NCBI GenBank assembly: GCA_018433775.1
Contig: JAHDQN010000056.1
Location: forward strand, 55,503 to 119,502
Source of the DNA: Deltaproteobacteria bacterium
GTDB taxonomy: Bacteria; Desulfobacterota; Desulfomonilia; UBA1062
Direction of reading: 5' to 3'
DNA length: 64,000 nt
The notes beneath the pieces were generated by a model. The model saw only the letters and a program-made list of their open reading frames with translations, ran no database searches and had not been told where the DNA came from. Position 1 is the first letter of the stretch; each line of letters starts with the position of its first letter. A program made the position numbers and the translations under genes. This document shows, one piece after another, positions 17,223 to 25,359 of the stretch.

Positions 17223-18336
17223 TTCTGTTCATCACCTGAAATCCGCTGTTGAGGCAGAGCAGGTCTCTTCTCGACTCTTCAAGATCGTGCTCGATCATCT
17301 CCGAGATCATCTCCTCGAAGGATATCTTCGCCTCCCACCCGAGCTTCTTCTTTGCCTTGCCGGGGTTGCCGAGCAGGGTATCCACCTCGGTGGGCCTGAA
17401 ATATCTCGGGTCGATCGTCACCACCGCGTCTCCGCGCCTGAGATTTGTCTCGCAGTCGCCCAGGGGCCTGATATGGGCGGCCACGCCGACCTCCTCGGCA
17501 CCCGACCCCCTCCACTCGAGATCGATGCCCGCCCTGGCAAACGCCAGGGTGCAGAGATCGCGAACGGAATGCTGTCTCCCGGTCGCTATCACGTAGTCGT
17601 CCGGCTCGTCCTGCTGCAGGATGAGCCACTGGGCGACCACGAAGTCTTTTGCGTGGCCCCAGTCCCTCAGGGCGTTGAGATTGCCGATGAAGAGCCTGTC
17701 CTGGAGGCCCAGAGCAATCCTGCTCGCCGCCCGGGTGACCTTGCGGGTGATGAAGGTCTCGCCTCGGACGGGAGACTCGTGGTTGAAGAGGATGCCGTTG
17801 CACGCATAAATGCCGTAGGCCTCGCGGTAGTTGACCGTGATCCAGTAGGCGTAGAGCTTGGCGACCCCATAGGGGCTCCTGGGGTAAAAGGGCGTGTTCT
17901 CGTCCTGCGGAATCTGCCGCACCTTCCCGAAGAGCTCGCTGGTGGAGGCCTGGTAAAACCGCACCCTTCTCTCCATGCCGAGAATCCTCGCCGCCTCCAG
18001 GATCCGCAGGGTGCCCATCGCATCCGACTGGGCCGTGTACTCGGGGGTTTCGAAGGATACCTGGACATGGCTCTGGGCGCCGAGGTTGTAGACCTCGTCG
18101 GGCTCCACGTCCTGGATGATCCGGATGATGTTCGAGGAGTCGGTGAGGTCTCCATAGTGCATGAAGAACCTCACGTCTTTCTCATGGGGGTCCTGGTAGA
18201 GGTGGTCGACCCGGTAGGTGTTGAAGCTTGAAGACCTCCTCTTGATGCCATGCACCTCGTAGCCTTTGTCCAGCAGCAGCTCGGCAAGGTACGAGCCATC
18301 CTGCCCCGTCACGCCGGTAATCAATGCCTTTTTCAT
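17215..18336 (-). CDS. gmd: GDP-mannose 4,6-dehydratase, 373 aa
   Basis: This is the first enzyme of the GDP-fucose branch, converting GDP-D-mannose to GDP-4-keto-6-deoxy-D-mannose with NADP. It has [15 protein letters not shown] for cofactor binding, [12 protein letters not shown], the catalytic triad region [12 protein letters not shown], and Y-x3-K in [14 protein letters not shown] 18336 (GGGAUG ahead) gives 373 residues, the same as E. coli Gmd; an upstream in-frame start at 18402 would add 22 atypical residues. It is the first gene of the six-gene minus-strand operon. The product GDP-rhamnose via another reductase is possible in principle, but the adjacent fcl argues for fucose. Confidence 0.95.
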   Translation of the reverse strand: MKKALITGVTGQDGSYLAELLLDKGYEVHGIKRRSSSFNTYRVDHLYQDPHEKDVRFFMHYGDLTDSSNIIRIIQDVEPDEVYNLGAQSHVQVSFETPEYTAQSDAMGTLRILEAARILGMERRVRFYQASTSELFGKVRQIPQDENTPFYPRSPYGVAKLYAYWITVNYREAYGIYACNGILFNHESPVRGETFITRKVTRAASRIALGLQDRLFIGNLNALRDWGHAKDFVVAQWLILQQDEPDDYVIATGRQHSVRDLCTLAFARAGIDLEWRGSGAEEVGVAAHIRPLGDCETNLRRGDAVVTIDPRYFRPTEVDTLLGNPGKAKKKLGWEAKISFEEMISEMIEHDLEESRRDLLCLNSGFQVMNRNE

Positions 18337-18511
18337 TGCAGCATCCCTTCTGGCCGTCTGATTGAGACGATAGAGCATACCACGAAAAACCGTTTTTATC
18401 ATACAGGGATATCGCGTTCAAGCATTCCCGGTTGACAATGACGACGGGATTCACCTAAACAAGTACCACTGCAATGGCGGAAGGACGGCACACATCTTGC
18501 CGGAAAAATGA

Positions 18512-19660
18512 ATGATCGCATTCAATAAAAAGACTCTTGCCTCCCTGGGCATCGGCCTGATTTTCTCTGCCGTGGCCATGTATTTCACCTTCGTGAATAT
18601 CCCCTTGCGGGACCTGGCCGCCTATCTCGGACAGATCAATTACTGGTGGATCATCCCCTCGCTGCTCATCGCCTTTCTGAGCTATATCATCCGGGTGTGG
18701 CGCTGGCAGATCATCCTGCTCCCGGTCAAGCGGTCCGGTTTCTGGAGCGCCTTTCATCCGCTCGTCATCGGCTTCATGCTCAACTGCATCCTCCCGGGAC
18801 GAGTGGGGGAGATTGCCCGCCCCGCCATTTACTACAAGAGGGAAAACGTTGAGTTTTCAAAGGCCCTCGGCTCGGCCGGCATGGAGAGGGTGATGGACGC
18901 GGTGAGCCTGCTCGCGTTCTTTATCTACATCCTGGCGACGATCTCGATCGATCCGTCGTTTGACATCACCTTTGCCGGTTATCATCTGACGCCCTCGGTC
19001 CTCGACACGATCTGGAAGACCACCCTGCAGATCAGCCTGGTACTGGTTGCGCTCATCGTATTCATCAGCATCCCGAAAACGCGCGGGCTGCTCAACCGGT
19101 TTATCCTGAGCACACCCGGCGCACTCTTTTTCCTCGGCGATCACACCCGTGAGAGGATCACGGAAGGCGTTTGCAGAAAGGCAACGCTCGTCCTCGACAA
19201 TCTCTCCGTGGGCTTCGACATCCTGAAAAGCCCCGGATACCTGATCCTGTGCCTGGTGCAGTCGTTCGTGCTCTGGTGGCTCCTGGGGCTATCGCTCTAC
19301 GTGCTCTCGCTGGGGTGCCCGGGCATACACATCACGATCCTCCAGGCATTCGCCGTGGAGATCATCGTCAGCTTCTTCATCACCCTGCCCTCGGTCCCGG
19401 GCTTCTGGGGGCTCTGGGAGGCAGGCGGGGTGTTCGGGCTGATGATCTTCGGCGTCCCGGCCCAGGAGGCCGCAGGGATGACCCTGACCTATCACTTCTT
19501 TCACCTGATCCCGGTCATCATCGTCGGGCTGATCTCTTCGATGATCATCGGCATGAGCATCAGCCAGACCGCGCACAACGGGCATGAGGCCCTGCAGATG
19601 GCGGAAGAGGCCGAAAATGCAGAAGCTGACCGCCGAACCATCACCCGTAATAAATCCTGA
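18512..19660 (+). CDS. Lysylphosphatidylglycerol synthase TM-region / UPF0104 flippase-like protein, 382 aa
   Basis: About eight hydrophobic segments are present. The first half holds the family signature FLSYIIRVWRWQIILLPV followed by MLNCILPGRVGEIARPA and the helix containing GMERVMDAVSLLAFF. The second half has the SVPGFWGLWEAGGVFGLMIF segment. This family covers the membrane domain of MprF and many proteins in glycosylation loci (AglD-like), where a lipid-carrier transport role is suspected but not proven. It diverges from gmd and converges with paralogue 4. It lacks the soluble aminoacyl-transferase domain of MprF, so lipid lysinylation is unlikely. Confidence 0.85.
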   Translation: MIAFNKKTLASLGIGLIFSAVAMYFTFVNIPLRDLAAYLGQINYWWIIPSLLIAFLSYIIRVWRWQIILLPVKRSGFWSAFHPLVIGFMLNCILPGRVGEIARPAIYYKRENVEFSKALGSAGMERVMDAVSLLAFFIYILATISIDPSFDITFAGYHLTPSVLDTIWKTTLQISLVLVALIVFISIPKTRGLLNRFILSTPGALFFLGDHTRERITEGVCRKATLVLDNLSVGFDILKSPGYLILCLVQSFVLWWLLGLSLYVLSLGCPGIHITILQAFAVEIIVSFFITLPSVPGFWGLWEAGGVFGLMIFGVPAQEAAGMTLTYHFFHLIPVIIVGLISSMIIGMSISQTAHNGHEALQMAEEAENAEADRRTITRNKS

Positions 19661-19685
19661 TCTGCCCTCAGGCCGGCTGTGTGCC

Positions 19686-21941
19686 TCAACGAGACATGAG
19701 GAGATCCCGGTAGTACGGAGTGCCCCTGATATTTGCCAGATCAGGGTCGGACTTCAGCAGATCCCAGTCGCTGAAGCCTTTATCGATCGCAGCTTCGAGC
19801 AGCCTGACAGACTGCTCCACATCGCCCTGCCTGGCGTATATGCAGCTCATGTTGTAATAGACGTCCGGGTTGTCCGGCTGGATCTTAAGGATTTTCTCCA
19901 GATATTTCAGCGACTCGCCGTACCGCGCCTTCAGGGCATACACAATGGCGAGGTTCTGCAGCGCGGATACCAGGACCGGGTCTCTATCCAGGGCCTTCAG
20001 GTAGTTGATCTCCGAGCTGTCCAGATCGCCCCTTTCCCGGTAGATATCGCCCAACCTGCTGTAAAGCTCCGGCCTTGCATTATCGATCGCGATCGCGCGA
20101 CTGAACTCGGAGACAGCCTCATCCGTCATCCCGCGCTCCTGCAGCGCGGCACCCAGCTCTACATGGGCCTGCCAGGCCAGCGAACCGCTCGGGGGGCGCA
20201 GCCGGCTCACCTCCATGGAGGAGACGACCCCCTTCGCCGTATCGATGTCGCCGATTGCCAAAGAGAACCGGAGCACCTTCAGCGCCTGATGGGGAGTGAG
20301 GCCCTCTCCGGAGACGTTCCCCTTTCGCATCTCGTCGGGTACAGGGATGCCGCTCCGGACAAACACGCAGGCGGCAGGCCCGTAATGGGCGAGCGTCCAC
20401 TCCGGCGACCCGGCGAAATACGCCAGCCCGGGAAACCGGTACGACAGGCACCAGAGGTCGCAGGGGTATTTCCGCAGGAAAGCCTCCACGTTTTTGCCGA
20501 AGAGGAAGTCGACATACTCGCCGTACCACGACCGGTAGGGGAAGTACCGCGCGTCGATAAACACCTTTGTCTGCGGCCACAGCGCCCACAGGAGATACGA
20601 TCCCGAGTCGTAGTCGTTTCCCATCCTCAGCCCGGCATAATGCGCCCGGATGAATTCCGCCTCCTGGTACGGGCTGACATAGCTGCTCGAAAAGCCGAAA
20701 AACGGTTTAGACACCGAATCGTAGAGCGCCCGGCACGAGAAGAACAGAACCGCCGGCACGATCAGCATCCGGAACGTCTGAGCCGCTGCCCGGGGCCAGC
20801 CCCTGAAGGCTCCCGACATGTCCGGAAGAAGGTGGATGGCGGTCAGGGGAAAGACAATGGCCCAGAAATACGTTGTCCGGATGAACCACGCATAGAGCAC
20901 GCCCAGGACGAGATTGGCGAGGATGATGGTGAAGTCGATTCTCCTCTCCCGTATTCTCGGCCAGAGAAGCACGGCCAGGACAACGCATGCCAGCACGAAG
21001 AAATCCACGAAATGGTGCAGGGAAGACATCGAGTCGAAAATCGACTGGTACGCGGTCACCGAGCTGAAGTCCTCCAGCTTGGCCTGAGGATTCAGGACCA
21101 GGTTCTGCACGAGCTGGAGCGGGTATCTCCACCCGTAGGGCGTGAGCAGCGTGACCGGGGCGCAGAGCAGGAGCGCCGCGAAGAAGTGCCTGCGGATATG
21201 CGCGGGAAGCCTCTCCCCCCAGGGCAGCACGCCGTTGAGAACCTCTCCCGCGAACAGCGCCACGAGAAAGGTCATGCCGAACACGACCCCGCCATGGGTG
21301 TTCATCCAGATCAGCAGCAGGGCCGGGAACAGGTAGGAGAGCCACCACTTCTGTGTGCCGGCGGACCTGACGGCCAGCCAGACGCACGCGGTCATGGTCA
21401 TCAGCCCGTACGAGAAGATCTCGGGCTTGATATGAACTCCGGCCGGAGCCATCAGGACACCCGCAAGACAGACCAGCCAGGTCAGCGGATGCCGCAGCAC
21501 TCCGCATTTTGCGGCGAGCAGGGCCGCAGCCCCGACGAAGAGGAGGGCGAACAGGTACCTCAGGACAAAGAGGGACGCCATTCCCGCCTTCTGGTAGAGG
21601 GCATAAAGCACGATCTCGGGCAGCCAGCAGCAGTAGATCTCGTCCCCCTGCGAGGGGGTCCAGCTGAAGATCGTGTGATCCGGAACAAGGGTGTGGTTCT
21701 CCACCATGTAGCGGGCATACGCCAGGTGAAACCAGAGGTCGCCGTCCTTGACCGGCTCGGCGTACACGACGAACAGGGTGCAGAGAACGAGCGCGACGAG
21801 AGCCGTGCAGACCCACCCGCTCAGAGGCAGGCTCCCGGGAACATCGTGACCGGCCGGGGGCTCAGGGGCAGGGACATCGGACGTCATCGCACGTTCCCTG
21901 CGCCGGTCCACCTGTCTCCACCACCCGGCCCCGGCTCTCAT
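19686..21941 (-). CDS. GT-C-like multi-spanning protein with C-terminal TPRs, paralogue 4, 751 aa
   Basis: The membrane core (about residues 35-420) is of a third type: LWFHLAYARYMVENHTLV, then SQGDEIYCCWLPEIVLYAL with acidic residues in the first loop, and a soluble region containing NDYDSGSYLLWALWPQTKVF and DARYFPYRSWY. TPRs occupy about 560-700 and the shared cap closes the protein (IQPDNPDVYYNMSCIYARQ, then DPDLANIRGTPYYRDLL). Its ATG overlaps the wecE-like stop codon as ATGA (21941-21938), strong evidence of coupling to dTDP-amino-sugar synthesis. I infer it is the final transferase of the Fuc4NAc-type lipid-linked pathway encoded upstream. Confidence 0.75.
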   Translation of the reverse strand: MRAGAGWWRQVDRRRERAMTSDVPAPEPPAGHDVPGSLPLSGWVCTALVALVLCTLFVVYAEPVKDGDLWFHLAYARYMVENHTLVPDHTIFSWTPSQGDEIYCCWLPEIVLYALYQKAGMASLFVLRYLFALLFVGAAALLAAKCGVLRHPLTWLVCLAGVLMAPAGVHIKPEIFSYGLMTMTACVWLAVRSAGTQKWWLSYLFPALLLIWMNTHGGVVFGMTFLVALFAGEVLNGVLPWGERLPAHIRRHFFAALLLCAPVTLLTPYGWRYPLQLVQNLVLNPQAKLEDFSSVTAYQSIFDSMSSLHHFVDFFVLACVVLAVLLWPRIRERRIDFTIILANLVLGVLYAWFIRTTYFWAIVFPLTAIHLLPDMSGAFRGWPRAAAQTFRMLIVPAVLFFSCRALYDSVSKPFFGFSSSYVSPYQEAEFIRAHYAGLRMGNDYDSGSYLLWALWPQTKVFIDARYFPYRSWYGEYVDFLFGKNVEAFLRKYPCDLWCLSYRFPGLAYFAGSPEWTLAHYGPAACVFVRSGIPVPDEMRKGNVSGEGLTPHQALKVLRFSLAIGDIDTAKGVVSSMEVSRLRPPSGSLAWQAHVELGAALQERGMTDEAVSEFSRAIAIDNARPELYSRLGDIYRERGDLDSSEINYLKALDRDPVLVSALQNLAIVYALKARYGESLKYLEKILKIQPDNPDVYYNMSCIYARQGDVEQSVRLLEAAIDKGFSDWDLLKSDPDLANIRGTPYYRDLLMSR

Positions 21942-23086
21942 TTCCTGAAGAAACAGGCTACTTGGTCGGCCACCCGGTGGACCTCGTCGCTGCTCATCCC
22001 GTAGTACAGCGGCAGCCTGACCAGCCGGTCGCTCAAATCGTCGGTCATGTCCATGCCGCCGCTCACCCGCCCGTATTTTTTCCCCGCAGGCGAGGAGTGG
22101 AGCGGCACGTAATGGAAGATCGCCTTGATCCCCTTCGAGCCCAAGTGTTCGATGAGTCGGGTCCGCTCATCGAGCGATGCCGTCAGCACATAAAAGATGT
22201 GGCCGTTGTTGGAGTCCTGCCCGTCGATAAAGGGGAGCCTGATCCTCCCCTCCTCTTCCAGGGGCCTGAGCATCTCCAGATACCGGGAGAAGATCCGGCG
22301 CCTCACTTCAACCACCTTGTCCGCCAGCTCCATCTGAGCAAAGAGAAAGGCGCTGACGAGCTCGCTCGGCAGATAGGATGACCCGACATCGACCCAGGTG
22401 TACTTGTCCACCTGGCCGCGGAAAAACTGTGACCGGTTCGTTCCCTTTTCCCTGAGGATCTCGGCCCTCTCGCTGAACGTATCCCGGTTGATGAGCAGGG
22501 CTCCCCCCTCCCCGCTGATGATATTCTTGGTCTCGTGAAAGCTCAGGCACCCGAGGTGGCCGATGGTGCCCAGATACTTCTTCTTGTAGGTCGAGAGAAG
22601 CCCCTGGGCCGCGTCCTCGATGACGTACAGGCCTTTCTTGCCGGCAATTGCGAGGATCTCGTCCATGGCGCAGGGAACGCCCGCATAGTGCACCGGGACG
22701 ATTGCCCTGGTCCGGGGGCCCAGGGCCTGCTCGACGAGCTTCTCGTCGAGATTGAGGGTGTCGGGCCGTATGTCCACGAACACCGGGACCGCGCCCCGCA
22801 GCACGAAGGCATTGGCGGTGGAGACAAAGGTGAACGAGGGCATGATCACCTCGTCGCCCGGGCCGATGCCGCAGAGCATGGCCGACATCTCCAGGGCCGC
22901 GGTGCAAGAATGCGTCAGCAGGGCCTTGCGGCAGCCGATGCGCTCTTCCAGCCACTCGTGGCAGCGCTTCGTGAACGGCCCGTCCCCGGCGAGCTGGCCG
23001 TCGATAACGGCCTGCGCGATGTAATAGAGCTCCTGCCCCACGATGAAGGGCCTGTTGAACGGTATCGATATGTTCTTGTTATCCAT
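21938..23086 (-). CDS. wecE: dTDP-4-amino-4,6-dideoxygalactose transaminase (WecE/RffA-like), 382 aa
   Basis: This is a DegT/DnrJ/EryC1/StrS-family PLP aminotransferase. It has FNRPFIVGQELYYIAQAV, then THSCTAALEMSAMLCGIGPG, MPSFTFVSTANAFVLRGA, the Asp of IEDAAQGLLS, and the PLP-lysine segment CLSFHETKNIISGEGGAL. The length and the SFHETKN motif fit WecE, which uses glutamate to make dTDP-Fuc4N from the 4-keto-6-deoxy sugar. ATG 23086 is preferred over GTG 23113. A WecD-like acetyltransferase and rfbA are nearby, giving dTDP-Fuc4NAc in combination with an rfbB expected elsewhere. Confidence 0.9.
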   Translation of the reverse strand: MDNKNISIPFNRPFIVGQELYYIAQAVIDGQLAGDGPFTKRCHEWLEERIGCRKALLTHSCTAALEMSAMLCGIGPGDEVIMPSFTFVSTANAFVLRGAVPVFVDIRPDTLNLDEKLVEQALGPRTRAIVPVHYAGVPCAMDEILAIAGKKGLYVIEDAAQGLLSTYKKKYLGTIGHLGCLSFHETKNIISGEGGALLINRDTFSERAEILREKGTNRSQFFRGQVDKYTWVDVGSSYLPSELVSAFLFAQMELADKVVEVRRRIFSRYLEMLRPLEEEGRIRLPFIDGQDSNNGHIFYVLTASLDERTRLIEHLGSKGIKAIFHYVPLHSSPAGKKYGRVSGGMDMTDDLSDRLVRLPLYYGMSSDEVHRVADQVACFFRK

Positions 23087-23119
23087 GACAACCTTACTTT
23101 CATCCGCCAGCACGGCATC

Positions 23120-23482
23120 TCATCCTTGCGCGCTGATGGCAATTCCCAGCATGATGATCACAAGCCCGGCTATCTTGGGGAGATTGACCGGCTCATAGAA
23201 AAAGACGCCGCTGAATATCAGGACCAGGACGAACGACAGGCTCATGAATGGGTATGCGAAGCTGAGATCGAATTTCGTCATTGCGGCCATCCAGCACAGA
23301 GAGGCAAGAAAGGCCGCGGCAAAGGCCGACAGAATCCACAGGTTCCCGAACATGGATATGAGAAAGACGATTTTGTCGAACCACCGGTCCGGCAAAGGCG
23401 ACCCCTTTGCCATCTGCCACTTGATTACCAGCTGGCCGTATACGGTGAAAAAAATGGTCCCGAGTATATAGAGGTATCTCAT
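23120..23482 (-). CDS. SMR/EamA-type four-helix membrane protein, ArnE/ArnF-like flippase subunit, 120 aa
   Basis: Four hydrophobic segments in 120 residues (about 1-20, 36-57, 63-85, 92-118) with the arrangement of small multidrug resistance proteins. It starts with FFTVYGQLVIKWQMAKG, reminiscent of ArnE/ArnF. The catalytic Glu of EmrE-type pumps is not at the usual place in helix 1. SMR-like proteins next to a polyprenyl-phosphate GT2 and an aminotransferase usually flip the lipid-linked sugar across the inner membrane, as ArnEF do for aminoarabinose. A multidrug exporter is the less likely alternative. Confidence 0.8.
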   Translation of the reverse strand: MRYLYILGTIFFTVYGQLVIKWQMAKGSPLPDRWFDKIVFLISMFGNLWILSAFAAAFLASLCWMAAMTKFDLSFAYPFMSLSFVLVLIFSGVFFYEPVNLPKIAGLVIIMLGIAISAQG

Positions 23483-23571
23483 CTCATCTTGCTATAAGCG
23501 CCTCTCATGCCCGAAAGTGTCACGCACATGTTCCCTATGTGACCGAATATTCTCGATAGAATGCCATATCA

Positions 23572-24321
23572 TCATGCCTTTGTAAACCACTTGTGAAAGG
23601 TATAAAAAGAGTGGCTCGGCTCGAAACCCAGCCTCACCCACACCTTCTGGACCGCAGTGTTGGTCACCTGGGTCGAAACGACCATGCTCCCGAGGCCTCT
23701 CTGTATGCACCACTCCATGCCGCCTGTCATGAAACGGCGGTAGATCCCCTTGCCCTGAAACTCAGGCGCCACGCCGAAGAGCACACCCTCTCCCACGCCT
23801 TCGCTCTTTTCGCGCATGGTGGCAAAGCCTGCGATCCCGCCTTCCGGCGACTCAGCGATCAGCACGGTGTCGGCCGTCTCGGTCGAGATGCAGGAATTGT
23901 ATGCCCAGTCCGTGTAGACCTCATCGCAGGCATCTCTGTCGAGCCTCGGGTCTGCATGATAATGGCCGAAATACCCGCGAAAGGCCTCTTTCGCCACCTC
24001 CCTCACCGCATTTCCATCGCCCGGCACGGCAGTCCTGAGGGCCGGTCCGGCCGAATCAACGGGAACCCCTCTCTTTTTCAGGTCGCAGGAGTAATAGAGC
24101 AGGGTGTCCATCAGGGAAAACCCGAGCCGCTCCATCTCCTGGGCCGCCTTCAGCTCATCCGAAGGGCACCGGGCGATGAGGAACTCGACCCGGTGAATTG
24201 CACAGAAATCCATGACCCGGCCCATATCGCCCGCACGCAATGGCGAGGTCTTGGCGGTCTTGACGCCGAAGCGTTTCTCGTCCAGAGCCGAGAGGCTGAC
24301 CAGCGGGATATCTGTTCTCAT
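23572..24321 (-). CDS. GNAT N-acetyltransferase, WecD/RffC-like, 249 aa
   Basis: The C-terminal GNAT domain (residues about 95-245) shows the acetyl-CoA-binding segment FGVAPEFQGKGIYRRFMTG and the closing TQVTNTAVQKVWVRLGFEP with the SHSFYTFHKW end. The N-terminal half (residues 1-95) matches the WecD layout. WecD acetylates dTDP-Fuc4N to dTDP-Fuc4NAc, and the partner wecE-like gene is two genes downstream. Its ATG overlaps the GT2 stop (ATGA at 24321-24318). The substrate is inferred from context. Confidence 0.85.
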   Translation of the reverse strand: MRTDIPLVSLSALDEKRFGVKTAKTSPLRAGDMGRVMDFCAIHRVEFLIARCPSDELKAAQEMERLGFSLMDTLLYYSCDLKKRGVPVDSAGPALRTAVPGDGNAVREVAKEAFRGYFGHYHADPRLDRDACDEVYTDWAYNSCISTETADTVLIAESPEGGIAGFATMREKSEGVGEGVLFGVAPEFQGKGIYRRFMTGGMEWCIQRGLGSMVVSTQVTNTAVQKVWVRLGFEPSHSFYTFHKWFTKA

Positions 24322-25295
24322 GGCATTTCCGCTGCTTTCCTGCTTGTCCGGTCCTCGGCCCCTTGCTCACCGGACCGCCGGTCGCGGATCTCCCTGACGA
24401 CGCTGCTGGGCCGGTCCAAGCTCCGAAAGTGAATCCTGGCGAGGTATTCCCCGAAAATGCCCAGCATGAGCAACTGTACGCCGGAGAATATGGCAATGGT
24501 GCACGCCAGGAATGAAAAGCCGGGGACACTCCCCCCATGCACGATGTAGTTGATCACAACGAACACCAGCACCACGAAACCAAAGATCGTGAACAAAAAT
24601 CCGATGATGCTCGCAAGCTGGAGCGGGAGGGTGCTGAACCCGGTCATCATGTTGAACGCGTGCGTGACGAGCTTCCATAGGGTGTAGTTCGATGTGCCCG
24701 CCTTGCGCATGTCGTGCCGTACAGGCACGGAAGCGAACTTTGTCGTTCCCCAGGTGAGCAGGACATCGAGCGAAACGAACGATCCCCGGTAGTCGGCAAA
24801 CGACTCGCGCACCTGGGTGCGGAATGCCCGGAAGGCGCTCGCCATCCGTGCGGTCCCCGCGCCGATCGTCGCCTTGAGCGATGATTTGGTGATGAAAGAG
24901 GCCACGTCCCTGAAGATACCGTGCCGCTCCTGGAGCGGGGGGCCATAGACCACGTCGTATCCCTCGGCGAGCTTGGCCAGGAGCTTGGGGATCTCCTCGG
25001 GCGGGTGCTGGAGGTCGTCGTCCATAGTGACGATCGCCTCGTGCCGTGCCTCCCTGATGCCGCACAGCAGCGCGTTGTGCTGGCCGTAGTTCCTCATGAG
25101 GTCGACACCCCTGATCCAGGGATGCTTCAAAACCAGGTCACAAATGACCTCCCAGCTCTCATCCCTGCTCCCGTCGTTCACGAGAACCAGCTCATACTCT
25201 TCGCCAAACGATTCCAGGACCGGCTCAAGCCGGGAGACGAGATCGGGCAGAATCTGGCTGCTGTTATAGACCGGAACAACAACGGAAACATTCAT
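24318..25295 (-). CDS. GT2 polyprenyl-phosphate glycosyltransferase with two C-terminal TM helices (ArnC/GtrB-like), 325 aa
   Basis: It has an N-terminal GT-A domain with VSVVVPVYNSSQILPDLV, VLVNDGSRDESWEV, the NYGQHNALLCGIREA segment and the metal-binding TMDDDLQHPPEEIPKLL. Two membrane helices follow at about residues 230-255 and 265-290. This is the layout of ArnC, GtrB and DPM1-type enzymes that move a sugar from a nucleotide donor to undecaprenyl phosphate on the cytoplasmic face. Here the donor is probably dTDP-Fuc4NAc. AGGAG is 9 bases before ATG 25295. It is translationally coupled to the acetyltransferase gene. Confidence 0.9.
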   Translation of the reverse strand: MNVSVVVPVYNSSQILPDLVSRLEPVLESFGEEYELVLVNDGSRDESWEVICDLVLKHPWIRGVDLMRNYGQHNALLCGIREARHEAIVTMDDDLQHPPEEIPKLLAKLAEGYDVVYGPPLQERHGIFRDVASFITKSSLKATIGAGTARMASAFRAFRTQVRESFADYRGSFVSLDVLLTWGTTKFASVPVRHDMRKAGTSNYTLWKLVTHAFNMMTGFSTLPLQLASIIGFLFTIFGFVVLVFVVINYIVHGGSVPGFSFLACTIAIFSGVQLLMLGIFGEYLARIHFRSLDRPSSVVREIRDRRSGEQGAEDRTSRKAAEMP

Positions 25296-25359
25296 CGGGC
25301 CAAACTCCTGTCAGTCCGCATACAGTGAATTTCGTCGGCACGAAACCAAAACAATAATA

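Noticed and set aside
18432..18460. Promoter with perfect TTGACA ahead of the UPF0104 gene
   Set aside because: No acceptable -10 box at 16-18 bases; CTAAAC matches poorly.
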